From an uncultured Prevotella sp. (GTDB lineage: Bacteria > Bacteroidota > Bacteroidia > Bacteroidales > Bacteroidaceae), in NCBI GenBank assembly GCA_900318855.1, contig ONMG01000050.1, forward strand, positions 1-22,778: 22,778 nucleotides of DNA, in the 5' to 3' direction. A program made the position numbers and the translations under genes. Shown piece after piece: positions 14,701 through 22,765 of the stretch. The notes beneath the pieces were generated by a model that worked only from the letters and a program-made list of their open reading frames with translations, made no database searches and was not told the origin of the DNA. How positions within the stretch are numbered: the first letter of the stretch is position 1; every line of letters begins with the position of its first letter.

Positions 14701-14737
14701 GCTCCCCCTCCACGGACAAAACTCCTCCGGGGGGAGC
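14701..14737 (+). terminator. Intercistronic hairpin between nosZ and nosB
   Basis: GCTCCCCC (14701-14708) pairs with GGGGGAGC (14730-14737), leaving a 21-nt loop, 13 bp after the nosZ stop. There is no T-run, and the downstream genes have no clear promoter of their own. It more likely protects the nosZ message or partially attenuates transcription into the maturation genes than ends the operon. Confidence 0.5.
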
Positions 14738-14768
14738 TTCCACACAAAGAACATAAAGCAAATAAACA

Positions 14769-15389
14769 ATGAATAACAAGATATCGAAACTCAGCATCGG
14801 TCTGCTGGTGGTGGCCGGTGTGCTGGCCGCAGTGGCAGCTTTCATTCCCCTGTGGCGCATTGACCTCGCCGCACCGCAGTATCCCGAGGGCATGGTGCTC
14901 TTCATCGGAGGCCTTGACGGAGTGTCGGGCGACCTCTACAAGATAAACGAACTCAATCACTATGTGGGCATGGCCCAGATTCATCCCGGCGACTTCTGGG
15001 AGTTCACGGTGCTGCCCATCATCCTCTGTGTCTTCGCGGTGCTCTTCCTGCTTACGGCCTTCCTGAAGAGCCGCAAGATGTCGCTCCTCGACCTCATCCT
15101 CTTCGGCCTCTTCGGCATCCTCGGCTTCGTCGACTTCTACCGCTGGACCTATGTCTACGGCCACAACCTCTCACCCGATGCTCCCATCAAGGTGCCGGGC
15201 ATGGCCTATCAGCCACCCATCATCGGCTACAAGCAGCTGCTCAACTTCGACGCCTACTCCCAGCCCGACTTCGGCGGCTATCTGCTGGTAGTGGCAGGAG
15301 TGCTCGTGGCCTTCGTCGTGTTCAAGGAGTTCGGACTCATCGACTGGGCCCTCCGCAAATTCAAGAAGCAAGGAGGAGCCAGCAAATGA
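14769..15389 (+). CDS. nosB: NosB-like membrane protein of clade II nos clusters
   Basis: This 206-residue integral membrane protein has four predicted helices (about 8-28, 79-99, 105-125 and 169-189). Two conserved-looking non-membrane loops contain APQYPEG (35-41) with INELNHYVGM (59-68), and YVYGHNLSPDAPIKVPGM (128-145) with YQPPIIGYKQLLNF (147-160). These match the protein encoded right after nosZ in clade II clusters such as Wolinella, called NosB. Its biochemical role is not established. It probably takes part in NosZ maturation or electron delivery. His64, His132, Met68 and Met145 in the loops are possible metal ligands (inference). The A-rich leader AAAGCAAATAAACA precedes the ATG. 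It overlaps nosL by 4 bp (ATGA), suggesting translational coupling. Confidence 0.85.
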   Translation: MNNKISKLSIGLLVVAGVLAAVAAFIPLWRIDLAAPQYPEGMVLFIGGLDGVSGDLYKINELNHYVGMAQIHPGDFWEFTVLPIILCVFAVLFLLTAFLKSRKMSLLDLILFGLFGILGFVDFYRWTYVYGHNLSPDAPIKVPGMAYQPPIIGYKQLLNFDAYSQPDFGGYLLVVAGVLVAFVVFKEFGLIDWALRKFKKQGGASK

Positions 15390-15859
15390 GCAGCGACGCA
15401 TTATGGTGTCGGCACCGCCTCGGGCAGTTCTTCGTGCTGGGAACGCTGACGCTGGTGGTAGCAGCCTGCTCGGTGAGCACCTCGCCTCAGCCCGTGGCAG
15501 TGGGAAAGGATGAGTGCGCGGGCTGCGGCATGACTATTGAGGATGCAAAGTTTGCCTGCGAGTTCATCACCGACAAGGGGCGTTGCTTCAAATTCGACGA
15601 TGCTTCCTGCCTCTTCCACTACCTCCACAACAATCATGTGAGCGACAGCACCGTGGCCAAGATCTACGTTGCCGACTACGCCAGTCCCGACTCCTTGATT
15701 GACATCACCAAGGCCTCGCTGGTGCTCGGTACCGAAATCCACAGTCCGATGAATGGGGGAGTGGCAGCCTTCAGCAATGCCAAGGCTGCAACCTCTTTCG
15801 CACTGAAGACCAAGTCCATCTTCTTAGACACATGGAAGCGATTAAAGGTGCAGCACTGA
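15386..15859 (+). CDS. nosL: NosL copper-binding lipoprotein
   Basis: NosL is an outward-facing lipoprotein that binds Cu(I) and passes it to the NosDFY complex for assembly of the CuZ cluster. The 157-residue protein has a signal peptide ending in a lipobox (LVVAAC, Cys28). The copper motif is ECAGCGM, with Cys44, Cys47 and Met49. The C-terminal part includes SPMNGGVAAFSN, equivalent to the NosL SPMG...F segment. The length is near the usual 160-190 residues. Its ATG overlaps the nosB stop, and its own 3' end overlaps nosD by 28 bp, so the three genes form one translationally coupled block. Confidence 0.93.
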   Translation: MSSDALWCRHRLGQFFVLGTLTLVVAACSVSTSPQPVAVGKDECAGCGMTIEDAKFACEFITDKGRCFKFDDASCLFHYLHNNHVSDSTVAKIYVADYASPDSLIDITKASLVLGTEIHSPMNGGVAAFSNAKAATSFALKTKSIFLDTWKRLKVQH

Positions 15860-17079
15860 CCCTGCTGCTGACCTTGCTGACCGGAGCGAGTCTCGCGGCC
15901 GCCACTTTAAGGGTGGGACCGGGTAGGACTTACGCTACGGTCGGCAGGGCCCTGCAGCAAGCCCGTCGGGGCGATGTCGTCGAGGTGTATGGCGGTCCAA
16001 TCTACCGCGAGCGGCTCACCATCAGCCAGCCCGTCACGCTGCGCGGCATCGGTCTTCCGGTGATAGACGGCGGCCGACGCGGCAACGTGATTGAGGTGAA
16101 AGCCGATAGGGTCACCATCGAGGGCATCAAGGTGGTGGGCTCGGCCCGCTCGTCGATGACCGACTACTGCGGCATCCACGCCCGCCAGGTGCGCGGTCTG
16201 AGGATTAGAGGCAATGTGCTCCGGGACAATCAGTTCAGCATCATGCTGCAAGACTGTGAGCAGTCGGAGATTACGGGCAACAACATCGCCAGCGACATCA
16301 CCTACAACCCCATCATGGGCAATGCCGTGCACTGCTGGAAGTGCACCGACATGCGCATCCACGGCAATACTATCGGCCACAACCGCGACGGCATCTATCT
16401 GGAATTCGTCGACCACTCCTACATCTATAATAACCGGGTGAGCGGCTGTGCGCGCTATGGCATGCACTTTATGTTCTCGCACCACAACACCTATCAGGAC
16501 AACCGCTTCGTGAACAACAAGGCCGGAGTCGCCGTGATGTACACCCACCACGTGAAGATGGTTAACAACCTCTTTGCCCACAACCAGGGCACATCGTGCT
16601 ACGGACTGCTCATCAAGGAGTTGCAGTACAGCACCATCCGGGGTAACCAGTTCGTCGATAATACAGTGGGACTCATGGTGGACGGAGGCTCCGACATAAA
16701 GGCTGCCGGCAATGTGTTCAGCGCCAACGGCTGGGGCGTGAGACTCGTCTCGGGCAGTTCGAACGACACCCTCACTCACAACAACTTCGTCGGCAACACC
16801 TTCGACATGACTACGAACAAGAGCTACAACGGCAATGCCGTCGACGGCAACTACTGGGACAAGTATGAGGGCTACGACCTCAATCACGACGGCCGTGGCG
16901 ACGTGCCCTTCTATCCCCTGAGCCTCTTCTCCATGCTCGCCGAGCAGAATCCCTCGATGCTGCTCTTCTTCCGCAGCTTCATGATGACTCTCCTCGACGA
17001 GGCCGAGAAAATCCTGCCCACGCTCACCCCCGACACCTACGTCGACCGCCAGCCGGCCATGCACCCATACAGCATATGA
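15832..17079 (+). CDS. nosD: NosD, periplasmic beta-helix maturation protein
   Basis: NosD is the extracytoplasmic partner of the NosFY ABC transporter and is essential for building the CuZ site of NosZ. The 415-residue protein begins with a Sec signal peptide (hydrophobic core LTLLLTLLTGASLAAA, about 9-24). It continues as a right-handed parallel beta-helix of CASH-type repeats with many Asn-rich turns, such as ITGNNIASDI, IHGNTIGHNRDG, YIYNNRVSGC and IRGNQFVDN. The typical NosD stretch DGNYWDKYEGYDLNHDGRGD lies near residues 340-360. It ends in a short extension after the helix that could contact NosFY. It overlaps nosL by 28 bp and nosF by 4 bp (ATGA). Confidence 0.95.
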   Translation: MEAIKGAALTLLLTLLTGASLAAATLRVGPGRTYATVGRALQQARRGDVVEVYGGPIYRERLTISQPVTLRGIGLPVIDGGRRGNVIEVKADRVTIEGIKVVGSARSSMTDYCGIHARQVRGLRIRGNVLRDNQFSIMLQDCEQSEITGNNIASDITYNPIMGNAVHCWKCTDMRIHGNTIGHNRDGIYLEFVDHSYIYNNRVSGCARYGMHFMFSHHNTYQDNRFVNNKAGVAVMYTHHVKMVNNLFAHNQGTSCYGLLIKELQYSTIRGNQFVDNTVGLMVDGGSDIKAAGNVFSANGWGVRLVSGSSNDTLTHNNFVGNTFDMTTNKSYNGNAVDGNYWDKYEGYDLNHDGRGDVPFYPLSLFSMLAEQNPSMLLFFRSFMMTLLDEAEKILPTLTPDTYVDRQPAMHPYSI

Positions 17080-17786
17080 TTGAAATTCAGCATCTCAACA
17101 AATACTACGGAAAGCAGCAAGTGCTTTTCGACGTGAGCCTCAGTCTTGAGGCAGGCCAGTGCGTGGCCTTCGTGGGCCCCAACGGTTGCGGCAAGACCAC
17201 GCTGATGAAGAGCATCCTCGGACTCGTCACCCCACAGTCGGGCAGTATCAGCATCGACGGACTCGACATCAAGAGGTCACCCGAGAGCAGGCGCCACATC
17301 GGCTTCATGCCTCAGAACAGCTGCTTCCCCGCCAACATGACCGTGCGCCAGGTCTTCGACACCCTCTGCAGCCTCCGCGGCCCTGCCGTTGACAAGGAGC
17401 TCTACGAAGCCTACCACATCGGGGACATGCTCGACAAGCGCACCGGTGCCCTTTCGGGGGGCATGCGGCAGAAGGTGAGTGCCTCACTGGCATTCCTCTT
17501 CGCCCCCGACATGCTCATCCTCGATGAGCCCACGGCCAGCCTCGACCCGCTGTCGGCCGAGGTGCTGAAGCAGAAGATACGCCGGGAGAAGGACCGGCTG
17601 GTATTCGTCACCTCCCACATACTGAGCGAGCTCAACGACATAGCCACACACATGGTCTTCATGAATGAAGGCCATGTGGTGTTCTTCAAGCCGGTGAAGG
17701 AACTGCTTGCCGACACCGGTACCGCCAGCCTCACCGACGCAGTAATGAACTATCTAAGAACGACAGGACCCAACGAAGATGAATAA
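17076..17786 (+). CDS. nosF: NosF, ABC transporter ATPase for NosZ maturation
   Basis: This cytoplasmic ATPase powers the NosDFY complex that supports sulfur and copper supply for the CuZ cluster. In its 236 residues are Walker A GPNGCGKTT (34-42), the Q-loop Gln80, the signature LSGGMRQK (126-133), Walker B LILDEP (147-152) with the D-loop ASLDP, and the H-switch His181 (VTSHIL). All catalytic residues are intact. It overlaps nosD by 4 bp upstream and nosY by 8 bp downstream. The ATPase by itself could belong to many ABC-2 systems, and the assignment rests on its position between nosD and nosY. Confidence 0.95.
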   Translation: MIEIQHLNKYYGKQQVLFDVSLSLEAGQCVAFVGPNGCGKTTLMKSILGLVTPQSGSISIDGLDIKRSPESRRHIGFMPQNSCFPANMTVRQVFDTLCSLRGPAVDKELYEAYHIGDMLDKRTGALSGGMRQKVSASLAFLFAPDMLILDEPTASLDPLSAEVLKQKIRREKDRLVFVTSHILSELNDIATHMVFMNEGHVVFFKPVKELLADTGTASLTDAVMNYLRTTGPNEDE

Positions 17787-18546
17787 GATTGTGAAGCTCA
17801 TTGCCCTCGACAACCTCAGAGGGCGCGTAGTGATACTCTATTTTCTGATGCTCGCCGTGATGACACTCACCTCGGTACTGCTTCAGGACAACGCCTCAAA
17901 GGCCACTCTCACGCTGCTCAACATCACGCTCTTCATCGTGCCGCTGATGTCGCTCTGCTATCCTGTCATCTATCTCTACAACTCGCACGAGTTCCTCGTG
18001 ATGCTGCTCAGTCAGCCGCTGCAGCGGAGCTCGCTGTGGCGCAGCTTCTATTACGGTGTGTCGGGAGGTCTGCTCACGGCTTTCCTGCTCGGCACTGGTC
18101 TGCCGGCCTTGTTCTTTCTGCCCCTGCGGTTGTGCGCCATGCTGGTGGCAGCGGGCTGCGCCATCACCCTCACCTTCACGTCACTGGCCTTTCTCCTCGC
18201 CATGCTCACCACCGACAAGGCCCGCGGCATCGGCGCCGCCATCCTGCTGTGGCTGCTCTTCACGATGATATGGGACTCGGTGTGCCTCTATATGCTGTTC
18301 CTCCTCGACGAGTGGCCCATAGAGCAGCCCATCATGGCCCTGCTCATGCTCAATCCCCTTGACCTGGCCCGCTTCCAAGTGATTCTCCAGACCGACGCTG
18401 CCGCCATGATGGGCTATTCGGGAGCCGCCTTCAAGGACTTCCTGGGTGCTAGTGGTGGCATGGCCGTGTCGGCACTGCTGCTTCTGGGCTGGATAGTGCT
18501 GCCCTTCCTGCTGTCAGCCCGCCACTTCTCCAAAGAGGATTTGTAA
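17779..18546 (+). CDS. nosY: NosY, ABC-2 type membrane permease
   Basis: NosY is the membrane partner of NosF and the docking site of NosD. The 255-residue protein has six predicted helices, the first at about residues 18-35 and the last at about 228-248. The LNPLDLARF motif (about 190-198) before the last helix is typical of NosY-type ABC-2 permeases. Its ATG lies 8 bp inside nosF, the tightest coupling in the operon, as expected for subunits needed in equal amounts. It is the last gene of the cluster; the 120 bp that follow contain only a weak CCCC/GGGG dyad and the next promoter. Confidence 0.93.
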   Translation: MNKIVKLIALDNLRGRVVILYFLMLAVMTLTSVLLQDNASKATLTLLNITLFIVPLMSLCYPVIYLYNSHEFLVMLLSQPLQRSSLWRSFYYGVSGGLLTAFLLGTGLPALFFLPLRLCAMLVAAGCAITLTFTSLAFLLAMLTTDKARGIGAAILLWLLFTMIWDSVCLYMLFLLDEWPIEQPIMALLMLNPLDLARFQVILQTDAAAMMGYSGAAFKDFLGASGGMAVSALLLLGWIVLPFLLSARHFSKEDL

Positions 18547-18653
18547 AGCTCCGCCTGCCCCGTACAAGGACAGAACAGGGGTGAAGCGAAAGCAATTCTA
18601 ACCGTCGGCAAATAATATTGGAGCATACTGTCGCTTGGAGACAAATCTTTTAC

Positions 18654-18661
18654 TATCTTTG
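18654..18661 (+). promoter_or_regulatory. -7 promoter box of the DUF5686 gene
   Basis: TATCTTTG matches TAnnTTTG. Only 5 nt separate it from the ATG at 18667, so the mRNA should be leaderless or nearly so. The GTG at 18661 lies inside the box and cannot be the start. Confidence 0.55.
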
Positions 18662-18666
18662 TGCCA

Positions 18667-20688
18667 ATGTTCAAAGGTCGACGGTTCATCCTCTTCCTCC
18701 TTGTGATGCTCACAGCCTTGCAGGCCGAGAGTGCGGAGAATATGCGACGCACGGTGCTGCGCCGCATATTCAGCTATTCGAAGAGCGTCAGCCCGCTGTG
18801 CGACGCCGACTCTCTGACCTACGCCTACACCAAGTTCTCGCTCTCGGTGCCCAAGCGCAATGCCCTGCTGATGGCCGTCCCCTCGATGTACGCCATCTCA
18901 CACGGCAAGCAGCGCTCGTTCTTCGGTGAGATCTATTCCGAAATCAGGCCAACAGCCAACGGGCACTTCAGCTCGCGCAAGCTCATCGAGCTCTCGACAG
19001 TGCCCCGGAGAAGCATGGCCCTGCCCTCGATGCTGGTCTATCTCACTCCTCACATCTATCGTCCCACCATGATCAGCGACGACCAGCTCTCGCCCTTCCA
19101 CCGCGTGAACCGCAAATACTACCGTTACAGAGTAAGCCTCGAAACCGACAGCACCGCCATCGTCACCTTCAGTCCACGGCTCGACAACACCCTGCTGATG
19201 AAAGGCTCGGCACGCGTCGACGCACGCACGGGCCGTGTGCTGGCGGCCCGCTTCAAGGGCGAATACGACATGGTGCGCTACCAGCTGGAAGTCGAGATGT
19301 TCCCCGAGGGCCACCTCTCGCTCTATCCCAGCCGCTGCTCGCTCACCGCCTCCTTCCACTTCCTGGGCAATGTCACCACCGGCGACTACTCGGTGTGGTA
19401 CGGACTGAAGCAACCCGTTGCGACTGCCGACACCATAGCCCACGACCCGGCGATGATGGCCCGCGTGAGGCCGGAGCCCCTGGAGCCCGGTGAGGAGAAG
19501 CAGTATGAGGCCTATCGCAACACGAAGAACACCGCCGCCCCCAAGAAGGAAAACACGCTGAAGCACGTGGCCTGGGACATGGTGGGCGAGAATCTCCTGA
19601 CCCGCATCAACGAGAAGTTCGGCCCCAAGAAGCAGGGCTACGTCAGCGTCAACCCCATTCTCAATCCTCTCTACATGGGCTACAATCCGTCAATGGGCTA
19701 CTACTACAAGCTGAACCTCAAGGCCGGATATCAGTTCACCGAGAACAACAGCCTCTGGGTGCAGTTCAAGTGCGGCTACTCCTTCAAGCTCAATCAGTTC
19801 TACTTCAAACTGCCCATCACCTGGTACTTCGACCGGGGCCACAACGGCTACGTGGAATGCATCATCGGCAACGGCTCCCGCATCACCAATTCCCGAGTGG
19901 TGGATGCCATCAAGGAACAGAAGGGCGACTCGGTGAAATGGGACCAGATGGGACTCGACTACTTCAAGGACCAATGGTGCCAGACGAGCGTCCACTACGA
20001 CCTCAGCAGCCACTGGGGACTCAGGCTCGGACTGACATACCACCGGCGCACCGCCGTCAACACCTATGCTCAGCAGCAGGCCGGACTGCCGAAGGCCTAC
20101 GTCTCAATGTCGCCCAATATCGAGGTGACCTACCGGCCCCTGGGCTACTCAGGCCCCATACTCACCGCGCTCTTCGAACACAGCTGGCGCGGACTGGCCA
20201 ATGCCAACATCGGCTACGAGCGGCTGGAAATCGACGGGCAGTACAAGCTGCAGCTCAACCCCGTAAGCACGCTCCAGATGCGCCTGGGGCAGGGCTACTT
20301 CTTTCATTCCAACGGCCACACCACCTTCCTCGACTACTCCAACTTCCGACGGACCACGATACCCGACGGATGGAACGACGAATGGTCGGGCGGGTTCGAG
20401 CTGCTGAACAGCAACTGGTACAATGCCTCCGACTATTACGTAAGGAGCAATTTCACCTATGAGAGCCCCATCCTGCTCACGGCATGGGTGCCCCTGCTCG
20501 GCCATGTGATAGAGCGTGAACGCATCTACGTGAGCCAGCTGCTGGTCAACAAGCTGCATCCCTACACTGAGATAGGCTACGGCGTGAAGACGCGGCTGGC
20601 CAGTGTCAGCCTTTTCGCCTCGTTCAACAAGAACCGCTACAAGAGTTTCGGCATCAGGGCCGGCTTCGAGCTCTTCCGAGAATGGTGA
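18667..20688 (+). CDS. DUF5686 family outer-membrane protein
   Basis: This 673-residue exported protein has a signal peptide (hydrophobic core FILFLLVMLTAL, cut near AESA). An N-terminal soluble part (about 25-290) includes the DUF5686-like tract YYRYRVSLETDSTAIVTFSP and then GSARVDARTGRVLAARFKGEYD. The C-terminal half (about 300-673) consists of alternating hydrophobic strands rich in Tyr, Trp and Phe and ends in a terminal Trp (GFELFREW). This is the pattern of an outer-membrane beta-barrel recognised by the BAM complex. Function is not known; some DUF5686 proteins also carry a carboxypeptidase-like domain, absent here. It is downstream of the nos operon on the same strand but has its own promoter. 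The start is fixed by the -7 box at 18654-18661. Confidence 0.82.
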   Translation: MFKGRRFILFLLVMLTALQAESAENMRRTVLRRIFSYSKSVSPLCDADSLTYAYTKFSLSVPKRNALLMAVPSMYAISHGKQRSFFGEIYSEIRPTANGHFSSRKLIELSTVPRRSMALPSMLVYLTPHIYRPTMISDDQLSPFHRVNRKYYRYRVSLETDSTAIVTFSPRLDNTLLMKGSARVDARTGRVLAARFKGEYDMVRYQLEVEMFPEGHLSLYPSRCSLTASFHFLGNVTTGDYSVWYGLKQPVATADTIAHDPAMMARVRPEPLEPGEEKQYEAYRNTKNTAAPKKENTLKHVAWDMVGENLLTRINEKFGPKKQGYVSVNPILNPLYMGYNPSMGYYYKLNLKAGYQFTENNSLWVQFKCGYSFKLNQFYFKLPITWYFDRGHNGYVECIIGNGSRITNSRVVDAIKEQKGDSVKWDQMGLDYFKDQWCQTSVHYDLSSHWGLRLGLTYHRRTAVNTYAQQQAGLPKAYVSMSPNIEVTYRPLGYSGPILTALFEHSWRGLANANIGYERLEIDGQYKLQLNPVSTLQMRLGQGYFFHSNGHTTFLDYSNFRRTTIPDGWNDEWSGGFELLNSNWYNASDYYVRSNFTYESPILLTAWVPLLGHVIERERIYVSQLLVNKLHPYTEIGYGVKTRLASVSLFASFNKNRYKSFGIRAGFELFREW

Positions 20689-20769
20689 GGCCGACACATA
20701 ATTTATCTGTACGCTGACGCAAGGACTGCCGGGGTCCTACATTTAGAGAGTAATCAAATCCCACTCAGA

Positions 20770-21219
20770 ATGAAGAATATCCTGACTCTTTTCACCGCGA
20801 CCATCATGGTGGCGGGAGCTCTCCTGCTCAGCGCTTGCGCGGCAGGACGCAACGGCATCGGCTTCACCGAGGCCCGTAATTACTTTGTGCAGCGCGGAGC
20901 CACGATCCCCTCCGACCTCAAGATTACCACGCAGGCCGACTTCGACCGCTGCTTCGGCGAGGCTGCCGTCATGGGAAAGAACGGTCAGCCTACCCCCATC
21001 GACTTCAGCCGCAGCTTTGCCATCGCCAAGGTGCTCCCCGAGAGCGACCGCAACCCGCAAATCAGCCATGTCAGCCTGCAACGCGGAGGTCATCACGAGC
21101 TTGTGCTGCACTACGTCGTCAGCTGCGGGCCACAGCGCACCTACACCGTGCAGCCCTTCATCCTCCTCATTGTCGACAGGAAGTACAAGGACTGGACCAT
21201 CAGTGAGTTGAAACACTGA
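20770..21219 (+). CDS. Small lipoprotein of unknown function
   Basis: This 149-residue protein has a clear lipoprotein signal peptide, MKNILTLFTATIMVAGALLL followed by SAC, with the lipidated Cys23. The mature part is a compact mixed alpha/beta domain (ATIPSDLKITTQADFDRCFGEA, then SFAIAKVL, HHELVLHYVVSCG and VQPFILLIVDRKY). Two mature cysteines (in DRCF and VSCG) could form a disulfide. I do not recognise the family with certainty; it looks like a conserved Bacteroidales lipoprotein. It follows the DUF5686 gene after 81 bp that hold a small AGGAC/GTCCT hairpin (20722-20738) and a weak TACATTTA box, so it may be co-transcribed or separately expressed. Confidence 0.8.
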   Translation: MKNILTLFTATIMVAGALLLSACAAGRNGIGFTEARNYFVQRGATIPSDLKITTQADFDRCFGEAAVMGKNGQPTPIDFSRSFAIAKVLPESDRNPQISHVSLQRGGHHELVLHYVVSCGPQRTYTVQPFILLIVDRKYKDWTISELKH

Positions 21220-21287
21220 TTCCGCTTCATTCGGCCTCTCAGCGGCAATTAGTGGGCCCGGGAGTCGGTCATGAGCAAATCTTTTCG

Positions 21288-21295
21288 TAAATTTG
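21288..21295 (+). promoter_or_regulatory. -7 promoter box of the symporter gene
   Basis: TAAATTTG, followed by CACCC, matches TAnnTTTG and lies 24 bp before the ATG at 21320. It overlaps the TTG at 21293, which therefore cannot serve as the start. Confidence 0.5.
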
Positions 21296-21319
21296 CACCC
21301 GTTATTTAAGACCATACTC

Positions 21320-22765
21320 ATGTCACCAACTCTCATCCTCGTCACCGTAGCGTCCTACATCGCCGCCCTGTTCATCATCTCTTACTTTGCCAGCAGGCGA
21401 AGTGACAATGCCAGTTTCTTCTCCGGCAACCGCAAGTCGCGCTGGTATCTCGTGGCCATTGCCATGATTGGAGCCAGCATGTCGGGCGTCACCTATGTCT
21501 CGGTGCCGGGCATGGTGGCCACATCGGGCTTCGGCTATCTGCAGATGTTCTTAGGCTTCATCACCGGTCAGTTGGTCATTGCCTACGTGCTGACCCCACT
21601 GTTCTACAAGATGAAGCTCACCTCCATCTACCAGTATCTCTCTGATACCCTCGGCGCCAGCTCCTACCGCACGAGCGCCTGGTTCTTCTTCCTCTCCAAG
21701 ATGCTCGGTGCCGCAGTGCGGCTCTTCCTGGTGTGCGCCACGCTGCAGCTGCTGGCCTTTGGTCCGTTGGGACTGCCCTTCGGACTCAACGTGGTGCTCT
21801 CGGTGGGCTTGGTGTGGCTCTATACGGCGCGTGGCGGCGTGAAGTCGGTCATCTGGACCGACGTGCTCAAGACGCTCTGCCTCGTGGTGTCGGTGGTGCT
21901 GTGCATCGTCTTCATCGCCCGCGACCTGCATCTCGGCTTCGCTCCGATGCTGCAGGCCATCGGTGGGAGTCCCTACAGTCGGGTGTTCTTCTTCGACGAT
22001 GTCAACAGCCGGGAGTACTTCTTCAAGCAGTTTCTGGCCGGTGCCTTCACCATGATTGCCATGACCGGTCTCGACCAGGACATGATGCAGCGCAACCTGA
22101 GCTGCCGCAACTACCATGAGGCCCAGAAGAACATGATGGTGACCATCTTCAGTCAGTTCTTCGTGGTGCTCTTCTTCCTGATGCTGGGTGTGCTGCTCTA
22201 TCTCTATGCGGCTCAGAAAGGCATCACGGCCACGGGCGACAAGATATTCCCCGTGATAGCCACGGGCGGCCATCTGCCGCTCGTCGTGGGTGTGCTCTTC
22301 ATCATCGGCTTCGTGTCGTCGGCCTACAATGCCGCCGGTTCAGCCCTGACCGCCCTCACCACCTCCTTCACCATCGACATTCTCGGCATCAAGGGGCGCA
22401 GTGAGAGCGAGGTGGCCCGACTGCGCCGGTGGGTGCACGTGGGCATGGCCGTCGTCATGGGCCTCACCATCTGCCTCTTCGATGCCCTCAACAGCACGAG
22501 CGTCATCGATGCCGTCTACATTCTGGCCAGCTACACCTACGGTCCCATCATGGGAATGTTTGCCTTTGCCATCCTGGTGCACCGCCCCGTGCGCGACCGT
22601 CTGGTGCCCCTTGCAGCCCTGCTGTCGCCTCTGCTCTGCCTGGTGCTCGACCGCAACTCCGCCCAATGGTTCGGGGGCTATCACTTCAGCTACGAGCTGC
22701 TCATCTTCAACGCCTTCTTCACTTTCGCGGGCATGTGCTGCCTCATCCGCCGCAAGCAGTCCTAA
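21320..22765 (+). CDS. Sodium:solute symporter (SSS family)
   Basis: This 481-residue inner-membrane protein has about 13 hydrophobic helices and is predicted to use the sodium gradient to import a small organic solute. Family-like segments are FFSGNRKSRWYLVAIAMIGASMSGVTYVSVPG near residues 29-60, where the first core helix is unwound in SSS proteins. TARGGVKSVIWTDVLK (about 168-183) and GLDQDMMQRNLSCRN near 245-259 follow, as in other symporters of this type. The substrate cannot be read from sequence. Relatives transport sugars, sialic acid, amino acids, carboxylates or vitamins. The ATG at 21320 was preferred over an upstream TTG that falls inside the promoter box. The stop codon is present, so the gene is complete at the window edge. 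Confidence 0.9.
   Translation: MSPTLILVTVASYIAALFIISYFASRRSDNASFFSGNRKSRWYLVAIAMIGASMSGVTYVSVPGMVATSGFGYLQMFLGFITGQLVIAYVLTPLFYKMKLTSIYQYLSDTLGASSYRTSAWFFFLSKMLGAAVRLFLVCATLQLLAFGPLGLPFGLNVVLSVGLVWLYTARGGVKSVIWTDVLKTLCLVVSVVLCIVFIARDLHLGFAPMLQAIGGSPYSRVFFFDDVNSREYFFKQFLAGAFTMIAMTGLDQDMMQRNLSCRNYHEAQKNMMVTIFSQFFVVLFFLMLGVLLYLYAAQKGITATGDKIFPVIATGGHLPLVVGVLFIIGFVSSAYNAAGSALTALTTSFTIDILGIKGRSESEVARLRRWVHVGMAVVMGLTICLFDALNSTSVIDAVYILASYTYGPIMGMFAFAILVHRPVRDRLVPLAALLSPLLCLVLDRNSAQWFGGYHFSYELLIFNAFFTFAGMCCLIRRKQS

Noticed and set aside
15907..17064. 385-codon ORF on the minus strand opposite nosD
   Set aside because: It lies antisense to a clear nosD, its translation is rich in His, Val and Ala with no family features, and such open antisense frames are a by-product of the GC-rich codon usage.
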